From NCBI RefSeq assembly GCF_916700565.1, contig NZ_CAKAKO010000006.1:496001-560000 (forward strand): a DNA stretch of 64,000 nucleotides, given 5' to 3'. The translations under genes and the position numbers were made by a program. The stretch comes from Xenophilus sp. Marseille-Q4582. Its GTDB lineage: Bacteria > Pseudomonadota > Gammaproteobacteria > Burkholderiales > Burkholderiaceae_C. The notes beneath the pieces were generated by a model that made no database searches, was not told the DNA's origin, and saw nothing but the letters and a program-made list of their open reading frames with translations. Positions 7,804-15,951 of this stretch are shown here, piece by piece (positions within the stretch are counted from its first letter, which is position 1; each line of letters opens with the position of its first letter).

Positions 7804-9327
7804 ATGCACCTCAAGCGCTGGCTCTTCCTGACGCACCGCTGGCTGGGCATCGCCGTGTGCGCCTTCTTCGCCCTGTGGTTCGTGTCGGGCGTGGTGATGA
7901 TGTACGTGGGCTACCCCAAGCTCACAACGGCCGAAAGGCTGCAGCATCTGCCACCGCTGGGTGACGGGCAGGGGCTGCTGGCGCCGCAGCAGGCGCTGGC
8001 GGCGGCGCAGCTGTCCGGCCCGCTGCGCGACCTGCGTCTGGTGGCGGCGCGCGGCGGCCAGCCGGTGTATCTGGTGCAGCCGGAGGCAGCGCCGGCCCGC
8101 GGCACGGTGGTGATTGACGCGCGCAGCGGCCTGCGGCTGCAAGGCGTGGACGCGCCGCTGGCCCTGGCCACGGCGACCGCCTACGCCCGGGCGCTGCCGC
8201 AAGCCGGCGCGCCGCGCCACCTGGGCACGGTGCAGGAAGATGCCTTCACCCATTCGCGCGCGCTCGATGCGCACCGGCCGCTGCACCGGGTGCAGCTGAG
8301 CGATGCGCAGCACACCCTGCTCTACATCTCCAGCCTCACCGGCGAAGTGGTGCGTGACGCGACGCGCACCGAACGCGTGTGGAACTACGCGGGCGCCTGG
8401 CTGCACTGGCTCTACATGTTCCGCGGCAATGCCCTCAACACCTACTGGAGCGACATCGTCAACGGGCTGTCGATCCTCGGCATCGCCGTTGCCGTCACCG
8501 GCACGGCGATCGGCGTGATGCGCTGGCGCTTTGGCCGGCCCTACCGCAGCGGCGCGCGCACGCCCTACCCGGGCCGCATGATGCGCTGGCATCACGTCTC
8601 GGGCCTGCTGTTCGCGGCCGTCACCTTCACCTGGATCCTGAGCGGGCTGGCGTCGATGAACCCGTGGCGCGTGTTCGACGTGGGCGCGGCACCGCTGCGC
8701 ACGGCCGCCCTGGAAGGGGCGGCGCTGGAGCCGGGCGCCGATGCCGCCACGCCGCAGCAGCTGCTGGCCACCGCCGGCCCGGCCACGCGCGAGCTGCGCT
8801 GGGTGCCGGTGCTGGGCACGCCGACCGTGCAGGCGCAGGGCCCGGCCGGAGCGCCGACGGTGCTCGACGGGCGCAGCGCGCGCCCCTGGGCGATCGACGA
8901 ATCGGCCTTGCGCCAGGCAGCCGCCGGCCTGCTCGATGCGCCGGTCGCGCGCATCGAGCGGCTACGGGCCTACGACTTTCATTACTACGACCGCGCGCCC
9001 CACACCATGACCGGCGGCGGCGAGCGGCCCCTGCCGGTGCTGCGCGTGGTGTTCGAGGACGCGGCGAAGAGCTGGGTCCACCTCGATCCGCAGACCGGCG
9101 CCGTGGTGAGCCGCAGCGACCAGGGCCGGCGCGCGAGCCGCGTGCTGTTCGCCCTGCTGCACAGCTGGGACTGGCTGCCGCTGCTGCAGCGGCGCCCGCT
9201 GTGGGACCTGCTGCTGATCGGGCTGAGCCTGGGCGGCGCCCTGCTCAGCCTGACGGGCGTAGCGGTCGGCTGGCGGCGCCTGGGGCTCAGGCTGCGCCCC
9301 CGGCGCCGCGCATTTCAGGCGCGCTGA
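7804..9327 (+). CDS. PepSY-associated transmembrane protein
   Basis: A 507-residue inner-membrane protein with an N-terminal membrane helix (HRWLGIAVCAFFALWFVSGV), PepSY-like periplasmic segments, central membrane helices around residues 195-245 and a C-terminal helix near 475-495. Proteins of this kind sit beside TonB metal receptors and are thought to act as inner-membrane reductases or chaperones in metal uptake. It starts 15 bp after the receptor, and a GTG at 7795 is an alternative start. Its last 13 bases overlap the convergent nitronate monooxygenase gene. It closes the metal cluster. Confidence 0.8.
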   Translation: MHLKRWLFLTHRWLGIAVCAFFALWFVSGVVMMYVGYPKLTTAERLQHLPPLGDGQGLLAPQQALAAAQLSGPLRDLRLVAARGGQPVYLVQPEAAPARGTVVIDARSGLRLQGVDAPLALATATAYARALPQAGAPRHLGTVQEDAFTHSRALDAHRPLHRVQLSDAQHTLLYISSLTGEVVRDATRTERVWNYAGAWLHWLYMFRGNALNTYWSDIVNGLSILGIAVAVTGTAIGVMRWRFGRPYRSGARTPYPGRMMRWHHVSGLLFAAVTFTWILSGLASMNPWRVFDVGAAPLRTAALEGAALEPGADAATPQQLLATAGPATRELRWVPVLGTPTVQAQGPAGAPTVLDGRSARPWAIDESALRQAAAGLLDAPVARIERLRAYDFHYYDRAPHTMTGGGERPLPVLRVVFEDAAKSWVHLDPQTGAVVSRSDQGRRASRVLFALLHSWDWLPLLQRRPLWDLLLIGLSLGGALLSLTGVAVGWRRLGLRLRPRRRAFQAR

Positions 9328-10292
9328 AAGCCGGCCAGCCGCTGCGTGATGATCTGCTCGGCCTGGCCCATGATGCTGTCGATCAGTTCTTGGCAGCTGG
9401 GCACGTCGTGGATCAGGCCGGCCACCATGCCGCAGCTCCAGGCGCCCGCGTCCATGTCGCCGTTCTGCATGATGCGCGGGTAGACGCCGGCCACCTCTTC
9501 GATGATGTCCTCGAACTTGAGGTTGGCGCCCAGCGTCTTTTCCTTCTCCAAGAGGCGCTCCACGGCGGCGTTGTTGAGCACCCGCTCGGTGTTGCGCAGC
9601 GGGCGCATCACCAGGCGCGTGTCCAGCTCGCTGGCGGCCACGATGGCCTGCTTGACCTTCTCGTGCACCGGCGCTTCCTTCGTCGCGATGAAGCGCGTGC
9701 CCATGTTCATGCCCTCGGCGCCCAGCGCCAGCGCCGCCACCAGGCTGCGGCCGTCGGCCATGCCGCCCGAGGCGACGAAGGGAATCTTCAGTTCTTCGGC
9801 CGCGCGCGGCAGCAGGATAAAGTTGGGCACGTCGTCCTCACCGGGGTGGCCGCCGCACTCGAAGCCGTCCACGCTCACGGCGTCGCAGCCGATCGCCTCG
9901 GCCTTGAGCGCATGGCGCACCGAGGTGCACTTGTGGATCACCTTGATGCCGTGCTCCTTGAGCAGCGGCATCCACTTCTGCGGGTTGTTGCCGGCGGTTT
10001 CCACGGCCTTCACGCCGCCTTCGATGATGGCCTGGATGTAACCGGGGTAGTCGGGCGAACTCACCGTGGGCAGGAAGGTGAGGTTCACGCCAAAGGGCTT
10101 GTCGGTCATCTCGCGGCAGCGCGCGATTTCCTTGGCCAGCAGCTCGGGCGTCTTCTGCGTCAGGCCCGTGATGATGCCCAGGCCGCCTGCGTTGGACACG
10201 GCCGCCGCCAGCTCGGCCAGGCCGACATAGTGCATGCCGCCCTGGATGATGGGGTGCTGGATGCCAAAGAGTTCGGTGATGCGGGTCTTCAA
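9315..10292 (-). CDS. Nitronate monooxygenase / 2-nitropropane dioxygenase family flavoprotein
   Basis: A 325-residue FMN TIM-barrel protein. Family members oxidise alkyl nitronates or, in the related FabK branch, reduce enoyl-ACP. Seen here: FGIQHPIIQGGMHYVG near the N-terminus, the ECGGHPGED phosphate-site motif near 150-160, and ALGAEGMNMGTRFIATKEAP near 205. No ATG fits; the chosen TTG (reverse strand 10292) has GGAG 8-11 bases upstream and begins the conserved KTRITELFGI. The 3' end overlaps the convergent PepSY gene by 13 bp. It stands alone between divergent and convergent neighbours. Confidence 0.85.
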   Translation of the reverse strand: MKTRITELFGIQHPIIQGGMHYVGLAELAAAVSNAGGLGIITGLTQKTPELLAKEIARCREMTDKPFGVNLTFLPTVSSPDYPGYIQAIIEGGVKAVETAGNNPQKWMPLLKEHGIKVIHKCTSVRHALKAEAIGCDAVSVDGFECGGHPGEDDVPNFILLPRAAEELKIPFVASGGMADGRSLVAALALGAEGMNMGTRFIATKEAPVHEKVKQAIVAASELDTRLVMRPLRNTERVLNNAAVERLLEKEKTLGANLKFEDIIEEVAGVYPRIMQNGDMDAGAWSCGMVAGLIHDVPSCQELIDSIMGQAEQIITQRLAGFQRA

Positions 10293-10607
10293 GGGGGTCT
10301 CCAAAAGATGGGCGCACGCGCACCACGGCGGCGCATGCAGGGTCGACCCCCGCATCATCGACACCGGCCACCGGCTTGACTGCCACGCGCGCGACAAGCC
10401 GGCGACAAGTTGCCCCGCTCGCCACGGCAAGGCGCGCACGAGCGCGGCGCCGCGCTACACGGCCATGACGCAGGTGACGCAGGCGCCCGAGCTGCGGCGG
10501 CTCCGGTCTCGCGGCACGGACGGACGCCCAGCGCCTGCCGCGTGTTCCCGCGCCCGCGGCAGGCACTTTGCAGCGCGCGCGGCGCAGCGTTCTGGCACCA
10601 TCAAGGC
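10293..10607. other. Divergent 315-bp spacer
   Basis: This GC-rich spacer separates the minus-strand nitronate monooxygenase gene from the plus-strand PEP-mutase family gene. I see no convincing gene, terminator or clear promoter hexamer. A short GACGCAGG repeat unit occurs twice near 10468-10482. Confidence 0.5.
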
Positions 10608-11516
10608 ATGACTTCGCCCCCCGGCTCTTCGATCGCGCCCGCCTCGCCACCCGCCTCCCTACCTATGCGGCCCGGCGTGGCCGCCAAGCGGCAGCGCTTC
10701 CGCGCGCTGCATGCGAACGGCTGCTTCCTGCTGCCCAACCCCTGGGACGTGGGCAGCGCGCGCCGCCTGCAGGCGCTGGGCGCCGTCGCCCTGGCAAGCA
10801 CCAGCGCGGGCGTGGCCTGGTCGCAGGGCCTGCCCGATGGGGCGTTGCCGCGCGAGGCCGTGCTCGAACACCTGCGCCAGCTGGTCGCGGCCACCGACCT
10901 GCCCGTGAACGCCGACTTCGAGAACGGCTTCGGCGACACGCCCGAGGCCGTCGCGCACAGCGTGCGCCTGGCCGCGGACACGGGCGTGGCCGGGCTGTCC
11001 ATCGAGGACGCCACCAGCGACGCGCAGGCCCCGCTCTTCCCGCTCGACGTGGCCGTGGCCCGGCTGCGCGCCGCGCGTGCCGCCCTCGACGCCTGCGGCG
11101 CCGACGTGCTGCTGGTCGGCCGCTCCGAAGGCTTCTTCGTCGGCCGGCCCGACTTGCCCGACACGCTGGCGCGGCTGCGCGCCTATGCCGAGGCGGGCGC
11201 GGACTGCCTCTATGCACCGGGCCTGCGCACGGCCGAAGAAGTGGCCGCGGTCGTCGCCGCCGTCGCGCCGAGGCCCGTGAACGTGTTGATCGGCAGCGCC
11301 GGCGGCCTGAGCCTTGCGCAGGTCGCGGCGCTGGGCGCGCGCCGCGTGAGCGTGGGCGGCGCCCTGGCCCGCGCCGCCTGGGGCGGCTTCGAGCGCGCGG
11401 CCCGGCAGATGCTGGCCGAAGGCCGCTTCGACGCGCTGGCCGAGGCGCAGCCCGGCGCCGAACTCAACGCCTTCTTCCGTGCCGATGCCGCGGCACGCGG
11501 CGCGCCGCAGCCATGA
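10608..11516 (+). CDS. Isocitrate lyase / PEP mutase family protein
   Basis: A 302-residue TIM-barrel protein of the PEP mutase/isocitrate lyase superfamily. Seen: FLLPNPWDVGSARRLQ and ASTSAGVAWSQG near the N-terminus, VNADFENGFG near 105 (carboxylate Mg ligands), GLSIEDA near 128, and RSEGF near 170. The catalytic KKCG-type loop of true isocitrate lyase is absent, as in the oxaloacetate-decarboxylase or carboxyvinyl-phosphonate-like branch. ATG 10608 follows a long divergent spacer. The next gene begins at its stop codon (ATGA overlap), so they are cotranscribed. The substrate is unknown. Confidence 0.82.
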   Translation: MTSPPGSSIAPASPPASLPMRPGVAAKRQRFRALHANGCFLLPNPWDVGSARRLQALGAVALASTSAGVAWSQGLPDGALPREAVLEHLRQLVAATDLPVNADFENGFGDTPEAVAHSVRLAADTGVAGLSIEDATSDAQAPLFPLDVAVARLRAARAALDACGADVLLVGRSEGFFVGRPDLPDTLARLRAYAEAGADCLYAPGLRTAEEVAAVVAAVAPRPVNVLIGSAGGLSLAQVAALGARRVSVGGALARAAWGGFERAARQMLAEGRFDALAEAQPGAELNAFFRADAAARGAPQP

Positions 11517-12115
11517 ATCCGCGTCCCGTGAACGCAAACGCCAGGGCGCTCGACGGGCGCCGCCGGGCCGTGCGCGCGCTGGCCGCGGGGCTGGCCCTGC
11601 CCGCGCTGCCGCTGCGCCCGGCCCAGGCCGGCTTCAATTTCTTCACCAGCGAGTACACGGCCAGCCGCGCTGACCTGGAACGCGAGCTCGGCAAGCAGTT
11701 TCCGCAGCAGCGCGGCTATGGCGGCCTGGTCACGGTGATCCTGCGCGAACCGCAACTGGGCCTGGACGCCGCCGCCAACCGCGTGCAGCTGGCGATGGCG
11801 CTCACCCTCGCCAGTCCGCTGATGCAGCCCGCCGAGATGCCGGGCCGCCTTACGCTCAGCAGCGCGCTGCGCTACGACCCGGCCACCCTGTCGCTGCGGC
11901 TGGAGCAGCCGCGTGCCGAGCAGTTGCAGCTCGCGGGCGTCACGGGTGCCGACGCGGACCGCCTGCAACGCGTGGCCGCCGCCGTGGCGCAGGAGGCGCT
12001 GCAGGGCCAGGCCCTGCACACCTTCCGGCGCGAGGACCTCACCGTGGGCCGCAAGACCTACGAGATCGGCGCCATCACGGTGTTGGCTGACGGCGTGAAG
12101 GTGCAGCTGCTGTGA
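11513..12115 (+). CDS. DUF1439 family exported protein
   Basis: A 200-residue protein with an N-terminal twin-arginine-like stretch (GRRRAVRALAAGLALPALPL) and a signal sequence ending RPAQAG. The mature part (FNFFTSEYTASRADLERELG, then DRLQRVAAAVAQEAL) matches the DUF1439/YceB-like lipid-binding lipoprotein family, but no lipobox Cys is present, so it is probably periplasmic. It overlaps the upstream gene by 4 bp. YceB relatives are thought to bind lipids in the envelope; no specific role can be assigned. Confidence 0.75.
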   Translation: MNPRPVNANARALDGRRRAVRALAAGLALPALPLRPAQAGFNFFTSEYTASRADLERELGKQFPQQRGYGGLVTVILREPQLGLDAAANRVQLAMALTLASPLMQPAEMPGRLTLSSALRYDPATLSLRLEQPRAEQLQLAGVTGADADRLQRVAAAVAQEALQGQALHTFRREDLTVGRKTYEIGAITVLADGVKVQLL

Positions 12116-12218
12116 CACTCGCGCCGTGGATGCCCCCGACGCTGCACCGGCCTTTTGCTGTCACAGGCCTGCGCGACACTGCGCACCTTTCTGCCAGCCA
12201 CCGCCGCGCCCGCCCTGC

Positions 12219-13253
12219 ATGACGCCCTCTGCCCTGCCCCGCCGAACCGTCCTTGCCTGGGCCACCGCGCTGCCGGCCGCCGGGCTCGGTGCCTGCACCG
12301 CCACGCCCGCCGGCGGCCCCCGTGCATCGACCGGCAGCATGCCGGCCTTCGACCTGCAGGGCCACCGCGGAGCGCGCGGCCTGGCGCCCGAGAACACGCT
12401 GGCCGCCTTCGAGCGCGCGCTGGAAATCGGCGTGAGCACCCTGGAGCTGGACATTGCGCTTACGGCCGATGGCGTGCCCGTGGTCACGCACGACCCGGCG
12501 CTGAACCCCGCGCACACGCGCGATGCCAGCGGCGTCTTCCTGCGCGCGCCGGGCCCCGCCGTGCACCAGCTGACGCTGGCCCAGCTCAAGACCTATGACG
12601 TCGGGCGGCTCGATCCGGCCAGCAAGTACGGCCAGCAGTTCGCCACCCAGGCGCCGCGCGATGGCGAGCGCATTCCCACGCTGCGCGAGCTGTTCGCCTT
12701 CACGCAGGCCGCGGCCGCCGCCGATCTGCGCTTCAACATCGAAGCCAAGACCGACCCCACGGCCCCCGCCAGCACCGCCCCCGTCGATGCGATGGTGCGG
12801 GCGATCGTGGACGAGGTGAAACGCGCCCGCCTCATGGACCGGGTCACGCTGCAGAGCTTCGACTGGCGCGCGCAGGCCCTGGCCGCGCCGCTGGCGCCCG
12901 GGCTGTCGCGGGCCTGGCTCAGCAGCCCGCGCACGCTGCGCGACCCGCGCTGGACGCGCGGCCTGGACGTGCAGGACTTCGGCGGCTCCGTGCCGCGCCT
13001 GGTGCAGGCCGCCTCGGCCGACGGTCACGGCCCGGCCATCTGGTCGCCCGCCTTCGGCGACCTCACGGCGGCGCAGGTGCGCGAGGCGCAGGGCCTGGGC
13101 CTGCAGGTGATCCCCTGGACCGTGAACCAGCCCGCCGACCTGGCGCGCGTGATGGACCTGGGCGTGAACGGCATCATCACCGACTACCCCGACCGCCTGC
13201 GCGCCCTGATGCGCGAGCGCGGTCTGCCGCTGCCCCGAGGACTGAAGAATTGA
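12219..13253 (+). CDS. Glycerophosphodiester phosphodiesterase lipoprotein (GlpQ type)
   Basis: A 344-residue protein that would hydrolyse glycerophosphodiesters to glycerol 3-phosphate and an alcohol. A signal with lipobox GLGAC (Cys19) predicts an envelope lipoprotein. The GDPD signature is clear: DLQGHRGARGLAPENTLAAF (general-acid His and Mg ligands), ELDIALTADGVPVVTHD (metal ligands and second catalytic His), FNIEAKTD, and VNGIITDYPD at the C-terminus. ATG 12219 begins the RR-containing signal. The small next gene starts within its stop codon, pointing to cotranscription. Confidence 0.9.
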   Translation: MTPSALPRRTVLAWATALPAAGLGACTATPAGGPRASTGSMPAFDLQGHRGARGLAPENTLAAFERALEIGVSTLELDIALTADGVPVVTHDPALNPAHTRDASGVFLRAPGPAVHQLTLAQLKTYDVGRLDPASKYGQQFATQAPRDGERIPTLRELFAFTQAAAAADLRFNIEAKTDPTAPASTAPVDAMVRAIVDEVKRARLMDRVTLQSFDWRAQALAAPLAPGLSRAWLSSPRTLRDPRWTRGLDVQDFGGSVPRLVQAASADGHGPAIWSPAFGDLTAAQVREAQGLGLQVIPWTVNQPADLARVMDLGVNGIITDYPDRLRALMRERGLPLPRGLKN

Positions 13254-13543
13254 GTGCATCTGCCGACACTGCCGCCGCCCAGCTGGGCACCATCGACTCG
13301 CTGCTGGCACAGGCGCGCCGCGACCCGGGCGCGCTGGGCCGCCTGAGCGACACCGCGCGGCAGGCACGGCAGTTGCAAGCCGCGCTGCCGCCGCGCTTCT
13401 CGGAAGTGCTGCTGAACCTGCTGGACCGGCTGGAGTCCAGCGCCCTGTTCAGCGAGGAAAGCTGCTCCTTCAGCCAGAAAGACCTGCTGGACAGCCTGCA
13501 GCTGTGGGCCGACAAGGCGCGCGAAAGGCTGGCATCGGCCTGA
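13250..13543 (+). CDS. Hypothetical 97-residue protein
   Basis: A short, mostly helical protein (LDSLLAQARRDPGALGRLSD, then LLNLLDRLESSALFSEESC) with one Cys and no signal or membrane segment. The start is a TTG at 13250 that overlaps the glycerophosphodiesterase stop (TTGA), with GAGGA about 10 bases upstream; no ATG is available. I do not recognise a family. Its coupling to the upstream gene and its well-formed amphipathic helices make it more likely real than chance. Confidence 0.55.
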   Translation: MSASADTAAAQLGTIDSLLAQARRDPGALGRLSDTARQARQLQAALPPRFSEVLLNLLDRLESSALFSEESCSFSQKDLLDSLQLWADKARERLASA

Positions 13544-13749
13544 GCCGGGCCCCGCGCCTGTTGCCCGGTTCTTGCTTCTCAAGGCCCAAGCCATGGCGGG
13601 CAGGCCGTGGTCTTCCCGCCCTTGAATCAAAACCTAGGGATAACCCCGTCAACTTCTCGGGAACCTGGCAAGCAAATGCGGCACAAACTAGACAGCGGCG
13701 CGCACAGCGTCGTTTTCAGACAACACTTTCCTCCAGGAGAATTCTTCCG

Positions 13750-14277
13750 ATGCGCTTGACCACCAAAGGCCGTTCCGCCGTCACCGCGATGATCGACGTC
13801 GCCCTGCGCGAGGCGGACGGTCCGGTCAGCCTTTCGTCGCTCAGCGCGCGGCACGGCATCTCGCTGTCCTACCTCGAACTGCTGTTCGGCAAGCTGCGGC
13901 GCGCCAACCTCGTGAGCGCCACGCGTGGCCCCGGCGGCGGCTATTCGCTGGCCCGTCCGGTGGACAGCATCACCGTGGCCGACATCATCCTCGCCATCGA
14001 GGAAGGCTACGACGACGAACTGGCGGCGCGCGAAGATGCGGCCAACCCGCAGAAATGCTCCACCTCGGAGCTGTGGGCCCAGGCCAACCGCCAGATCATG
14101 GAGTTCCTCGGCTCGGTGAGCCTGCGCAGCCTGGTCGACGACCAGATTGCCAAGGGTGGGCCCGTGCGCCCCACGGCCAAGGCCAAGCCGCTGCACAAGC
14201 CGCTGCCTCGCCCGCTCAAGGTGGTCGCACCCAATTCGGTCTTCGCGCTGGGCAAGCTGGCGATTCCGAAGCGCTGA
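13750..14277 (+). CDS. Rrf2/IscR-family transcriptional regulator with one cluster Cys
   Basis: A 175-residue winged-helix regulator. The N-terminus is IscR-like (MRLTTKGRSAVTAMIDVAL, then ISLSYLELLFGKLRRANLV and the wing RGPGGGYSLAR). IscR binds a [2Fe-2S] cluster through three Cys near 92, 98 and 104; here that stretch reads NPQKCSTSELW and holds only one Cys, matching the last position. The C-terminal tail is basic and Pro-rich. An AGGAG box lies upstream of ATG 13750. No isc genes follow. It may sense something other than an Fe-S cluster, or act cluster-free. Confidence 0.82.
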   Translation: MRLTTKGRSAVTAMIDVALREADGPVSLSSLSARHGISLSYLELLFGKLRRANLVSATRGPGGGYSLARPVDSITVADIILAIEEGYDDELAAREDAANPQKCSTSELWAQANRQIMEFLGSVSLRSLVDDQIAKGGPVRPTAKAKPLHKPLPRPLKVVAPNSVFALGKLAIPKR

Positions 14278-14358
14278 GCCGGGTGAACCCGCCCGCCGGG
14301 CTCGCCCGGCCGTGCCGGATGCGCCGCACCGCCTGAGCCCCTCGCTCACCCGCGAAAA

Positions 14359-14386
14359 GAAACCCGCCCCGGCGGGTTTCTTTCTT
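14359..14386 (+). terminator. Intrinsic terminator after the Rrf2-family gene
   Basis: GAAACCCGCC and GGCGGGTTTC form a perfect 10-bp stem around two bases, followed by TTTCTT. An upstream AAAAG run makes it potentially bidirectional. It lies 82 bp past the stop of the Rrf2-family gene. Confidence 0.85.
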
Positions 14387-14414
14387 CCATTGCCGGCCCC
14401 GCCCTGGATCAATA

Positions 14415-14456
14415 CGCCCTCGGGGGCAGCGGACCTCGCGCCGCGGGGGAGCGTGG
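14415..14456. repeat. Dispersed GC-rich palindromic repeat, copy 1
   Basis: The block has GCCCTCGGGGGCAGCGGACC then GCGGGGGAGCGTGG, closely matching a second copy at 36665-36716. The first part folds as CCCTCGGGGG. A looser third version lies at 14494-14530. It resembles REP-like elements common between genes in Comamonadaceae. Confidence 0.6.
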
Positions 14457-14559
14457 AGCGTCTTCATCGCCCCGCTCCAAGATGAAAAAGCGCCCCTCGG
14501 GCGGCAGCGGCGAGCACGGGGCTTTTCCCCGAGCGGCTTCGCCCCGGCAAGGGCGCTTC

Positions 14560-14904
14560 TCAGCGGCCTTCGGTTACCGCACCTTCCTCGGCCCCTCCGT
14601 CAACCTCCGCACGGCGCGCGGTGATCGCGCGGCGCTGCGCCGGCCGCGCCAGGATCTCGACATACACCTCGGCGCCCTGCGCGGCGGCCACGGCGTCGAT
14701 GCATGCGAAGAGCGAGGCCAGGTGCACGGATTCGGCGCCCTCGCGGCTGCTGCCGCAGCGGCAATCGAAGTCCCAGAAATCGGCGCCGGCCGGCAGTTCG
14801 CGGCGCCGTTCGCGCTTGAGGTACTTGCGGATCTCGTGGCGCAGCGCGTCCATCACGCGGTCCGGATGCCGGCCTGGGATCTGCAACGGAAAGATTTTTC
14901 TCAT
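14560..14904 (-). CDS. DUF6172 family protein
   Basis: A 114-residue protein starting MRKIFPLQIPGRHPDRVMDA, with a basic helix YLKRERRRELPAGADFWDFD and then a CRCG pair near residue 50. This pattern (HPDRV, EIRKY.KRERR, WDFDC) matches the small DUF6172 proteins of proteobacteria, whose function is unknown. No signal or membrane segment is present, so it should be cytosolic. ATG 14904 gives the conserved N-terminus. It lies 109 bp past the FAH-family gene on the same strand. Confidence 0.7.
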   Translation of the reverse strand: MRKIFPLQIPGRHPDRVMDALRHEIRKYLKRERRRELPAGADFWDFDCRCGSSREGAESVHLASLFACIDAVAAAQGAEVYVEILARPAQRRAITARRAEVDGGAEEGAVTEGR

Positions 14905-15013
14905 GGGCGATCGTACCCCGGCGACTGCGGCGCCTCGGGCAGGCCCGCCGGAGGCCGCCGCGCCACGGCCGGGCCGGGCGCGTGCCGACGTGCGGCCCTC
15001 GCGCCCGGGCGCA

Positions 15014-15838
15014 TCAGGCGAAGCGCACTGTGAGCGGCGACAGCGGCGCCGTGAAGCGCGCCTGCCATTGCTCGCCGGGCGCCACGGGCCAGGCATCGGT
15101 CCAGGTGCCGGTGGTGACCACGTCGCCGGGCCGCAGGTCCGGCGCGCCCGGACAGCGGCGCAGTTCCTGCGCGAAATGCACCAGCGCATGCAGCGGACCG
15201 TCGAGCACCGCCTCGCCGCGCCCGCGCTCCACGCTGCGGTCGCCCTGCAGCAGCTCGACCTCGGCCGCCGCCAGTTGCGCCTCGAGCGCGGCACCGTCGG
15301 CGGCCAGCTCGCGCACCGGCACGCGCCGCCCCACGAGCAGACGCGCGTGCAGCGCACCATCGGCCACCGGATCGCTGGCACTGGCAAAGCGCCAGCCGGG
15401 CCGGTGCGACTGCACGATCTCGAAGCCCGGCGCCACCCATTCGAGGCTGTCGAACAGGCTCTGGATCGTGAGCTCGGCCGGCGGCGTGGCACGCAGGCCG
15501 AACACGGCCTCGGGCTCGATACGCGGTTCGCAGGTGGCCGCCAGGTCCACTTCGCCCTCGCCTTCGCAAAAGCGCAGCGTGCTGTCGTACACCGTGCCCC
15601 AGATCGGCGCGAAGACCTGGTAGCGCGGCCAGATGCCGCGGTTGGTGAAGCCGATCTTGAAGCCGCGCGGCTGCTCGCCCCGCGCCATGCGCAGGGCCCG
15701 CACCGCCAGCTGGCGCTGATAGGCCGCGTCCAGCGGCAGGTCGATGCCAGCGGGCCAGTAGCTGCCCGCATCGCTGTGCTGCAACAGCGTGGCCGCGGCA
15801 TGCGGATCGCGGGAGGGTTCGGGGATCGATGCGTTCAT
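15014..15838 (-). CDS. 2-keto-4-pentenoate hydratase-like protein (FAH superfamily)
   Basis: A 274-residue protein of the fumarylacetoacetase/hydratase fold. Visible are GFKIGFTNRGIWPRYQVFAP near 60-80, RIEPEAVFGL with acidic Mg ligands near 105, and the C-terminal GDVVTTGTWTDAWPV, equivalent to the GDVV-TGT motif of MhpD/XylJ-type hydratases. Such enzymes hydrate 2-oxo-4-pentenoates in aromatic meta-cleavage, but no other meta-pathway gene is nearby. The start could be ATG 15838 or 15850; 15838 gives MNASIPEP. Substrate unknown. Confidence 0.8.
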   Translation of the reverse strand: MNASIPEPSRDPHAAATLLQHSDAGSYWPAGIDLPLDAAYQRQLAVRALRMARGEQPRGFKIGFTNRGIWPRYQVFAPIWGTVYDSTLRFCEGEGEVDLAATCEPRIEPEAVFGLRATPPAELTIQSLFDSLEWVAPGFEIVQSHRPGWRFASASDPVADGALHARLLVGRRVPVRELAADGAALEAQLAAAEVELLQGDRSVERGRGEAVLDGPLHALVHFAQELRRCPGAPDLRPGDVVTTGTWTDAWPVAPGEQWQARFTAPLSPLTVRFA

Positions 15839-15951
15839 GCGCCCCATCATAGGCAGTGCGGGCCGGCCCCGGCGAAGGCCGGGTGCGCGCGCCCCCGAAG
15901 CGCTAGCATGCGCGGCCGGTGCGGCGAACCCGCCCGCGCCGCATCGCCCCC

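Noticed and set aside
14484-14540. Possible small gene starting ATGAAAAAGCG after the Rrf2 gene
   Set aside because: The sequence is a hairpin-like repeat block (AAAAGCGCCCC ... GGGGCTTTT) next to the dispersed repeat; no protein family pattern or ribosome site.
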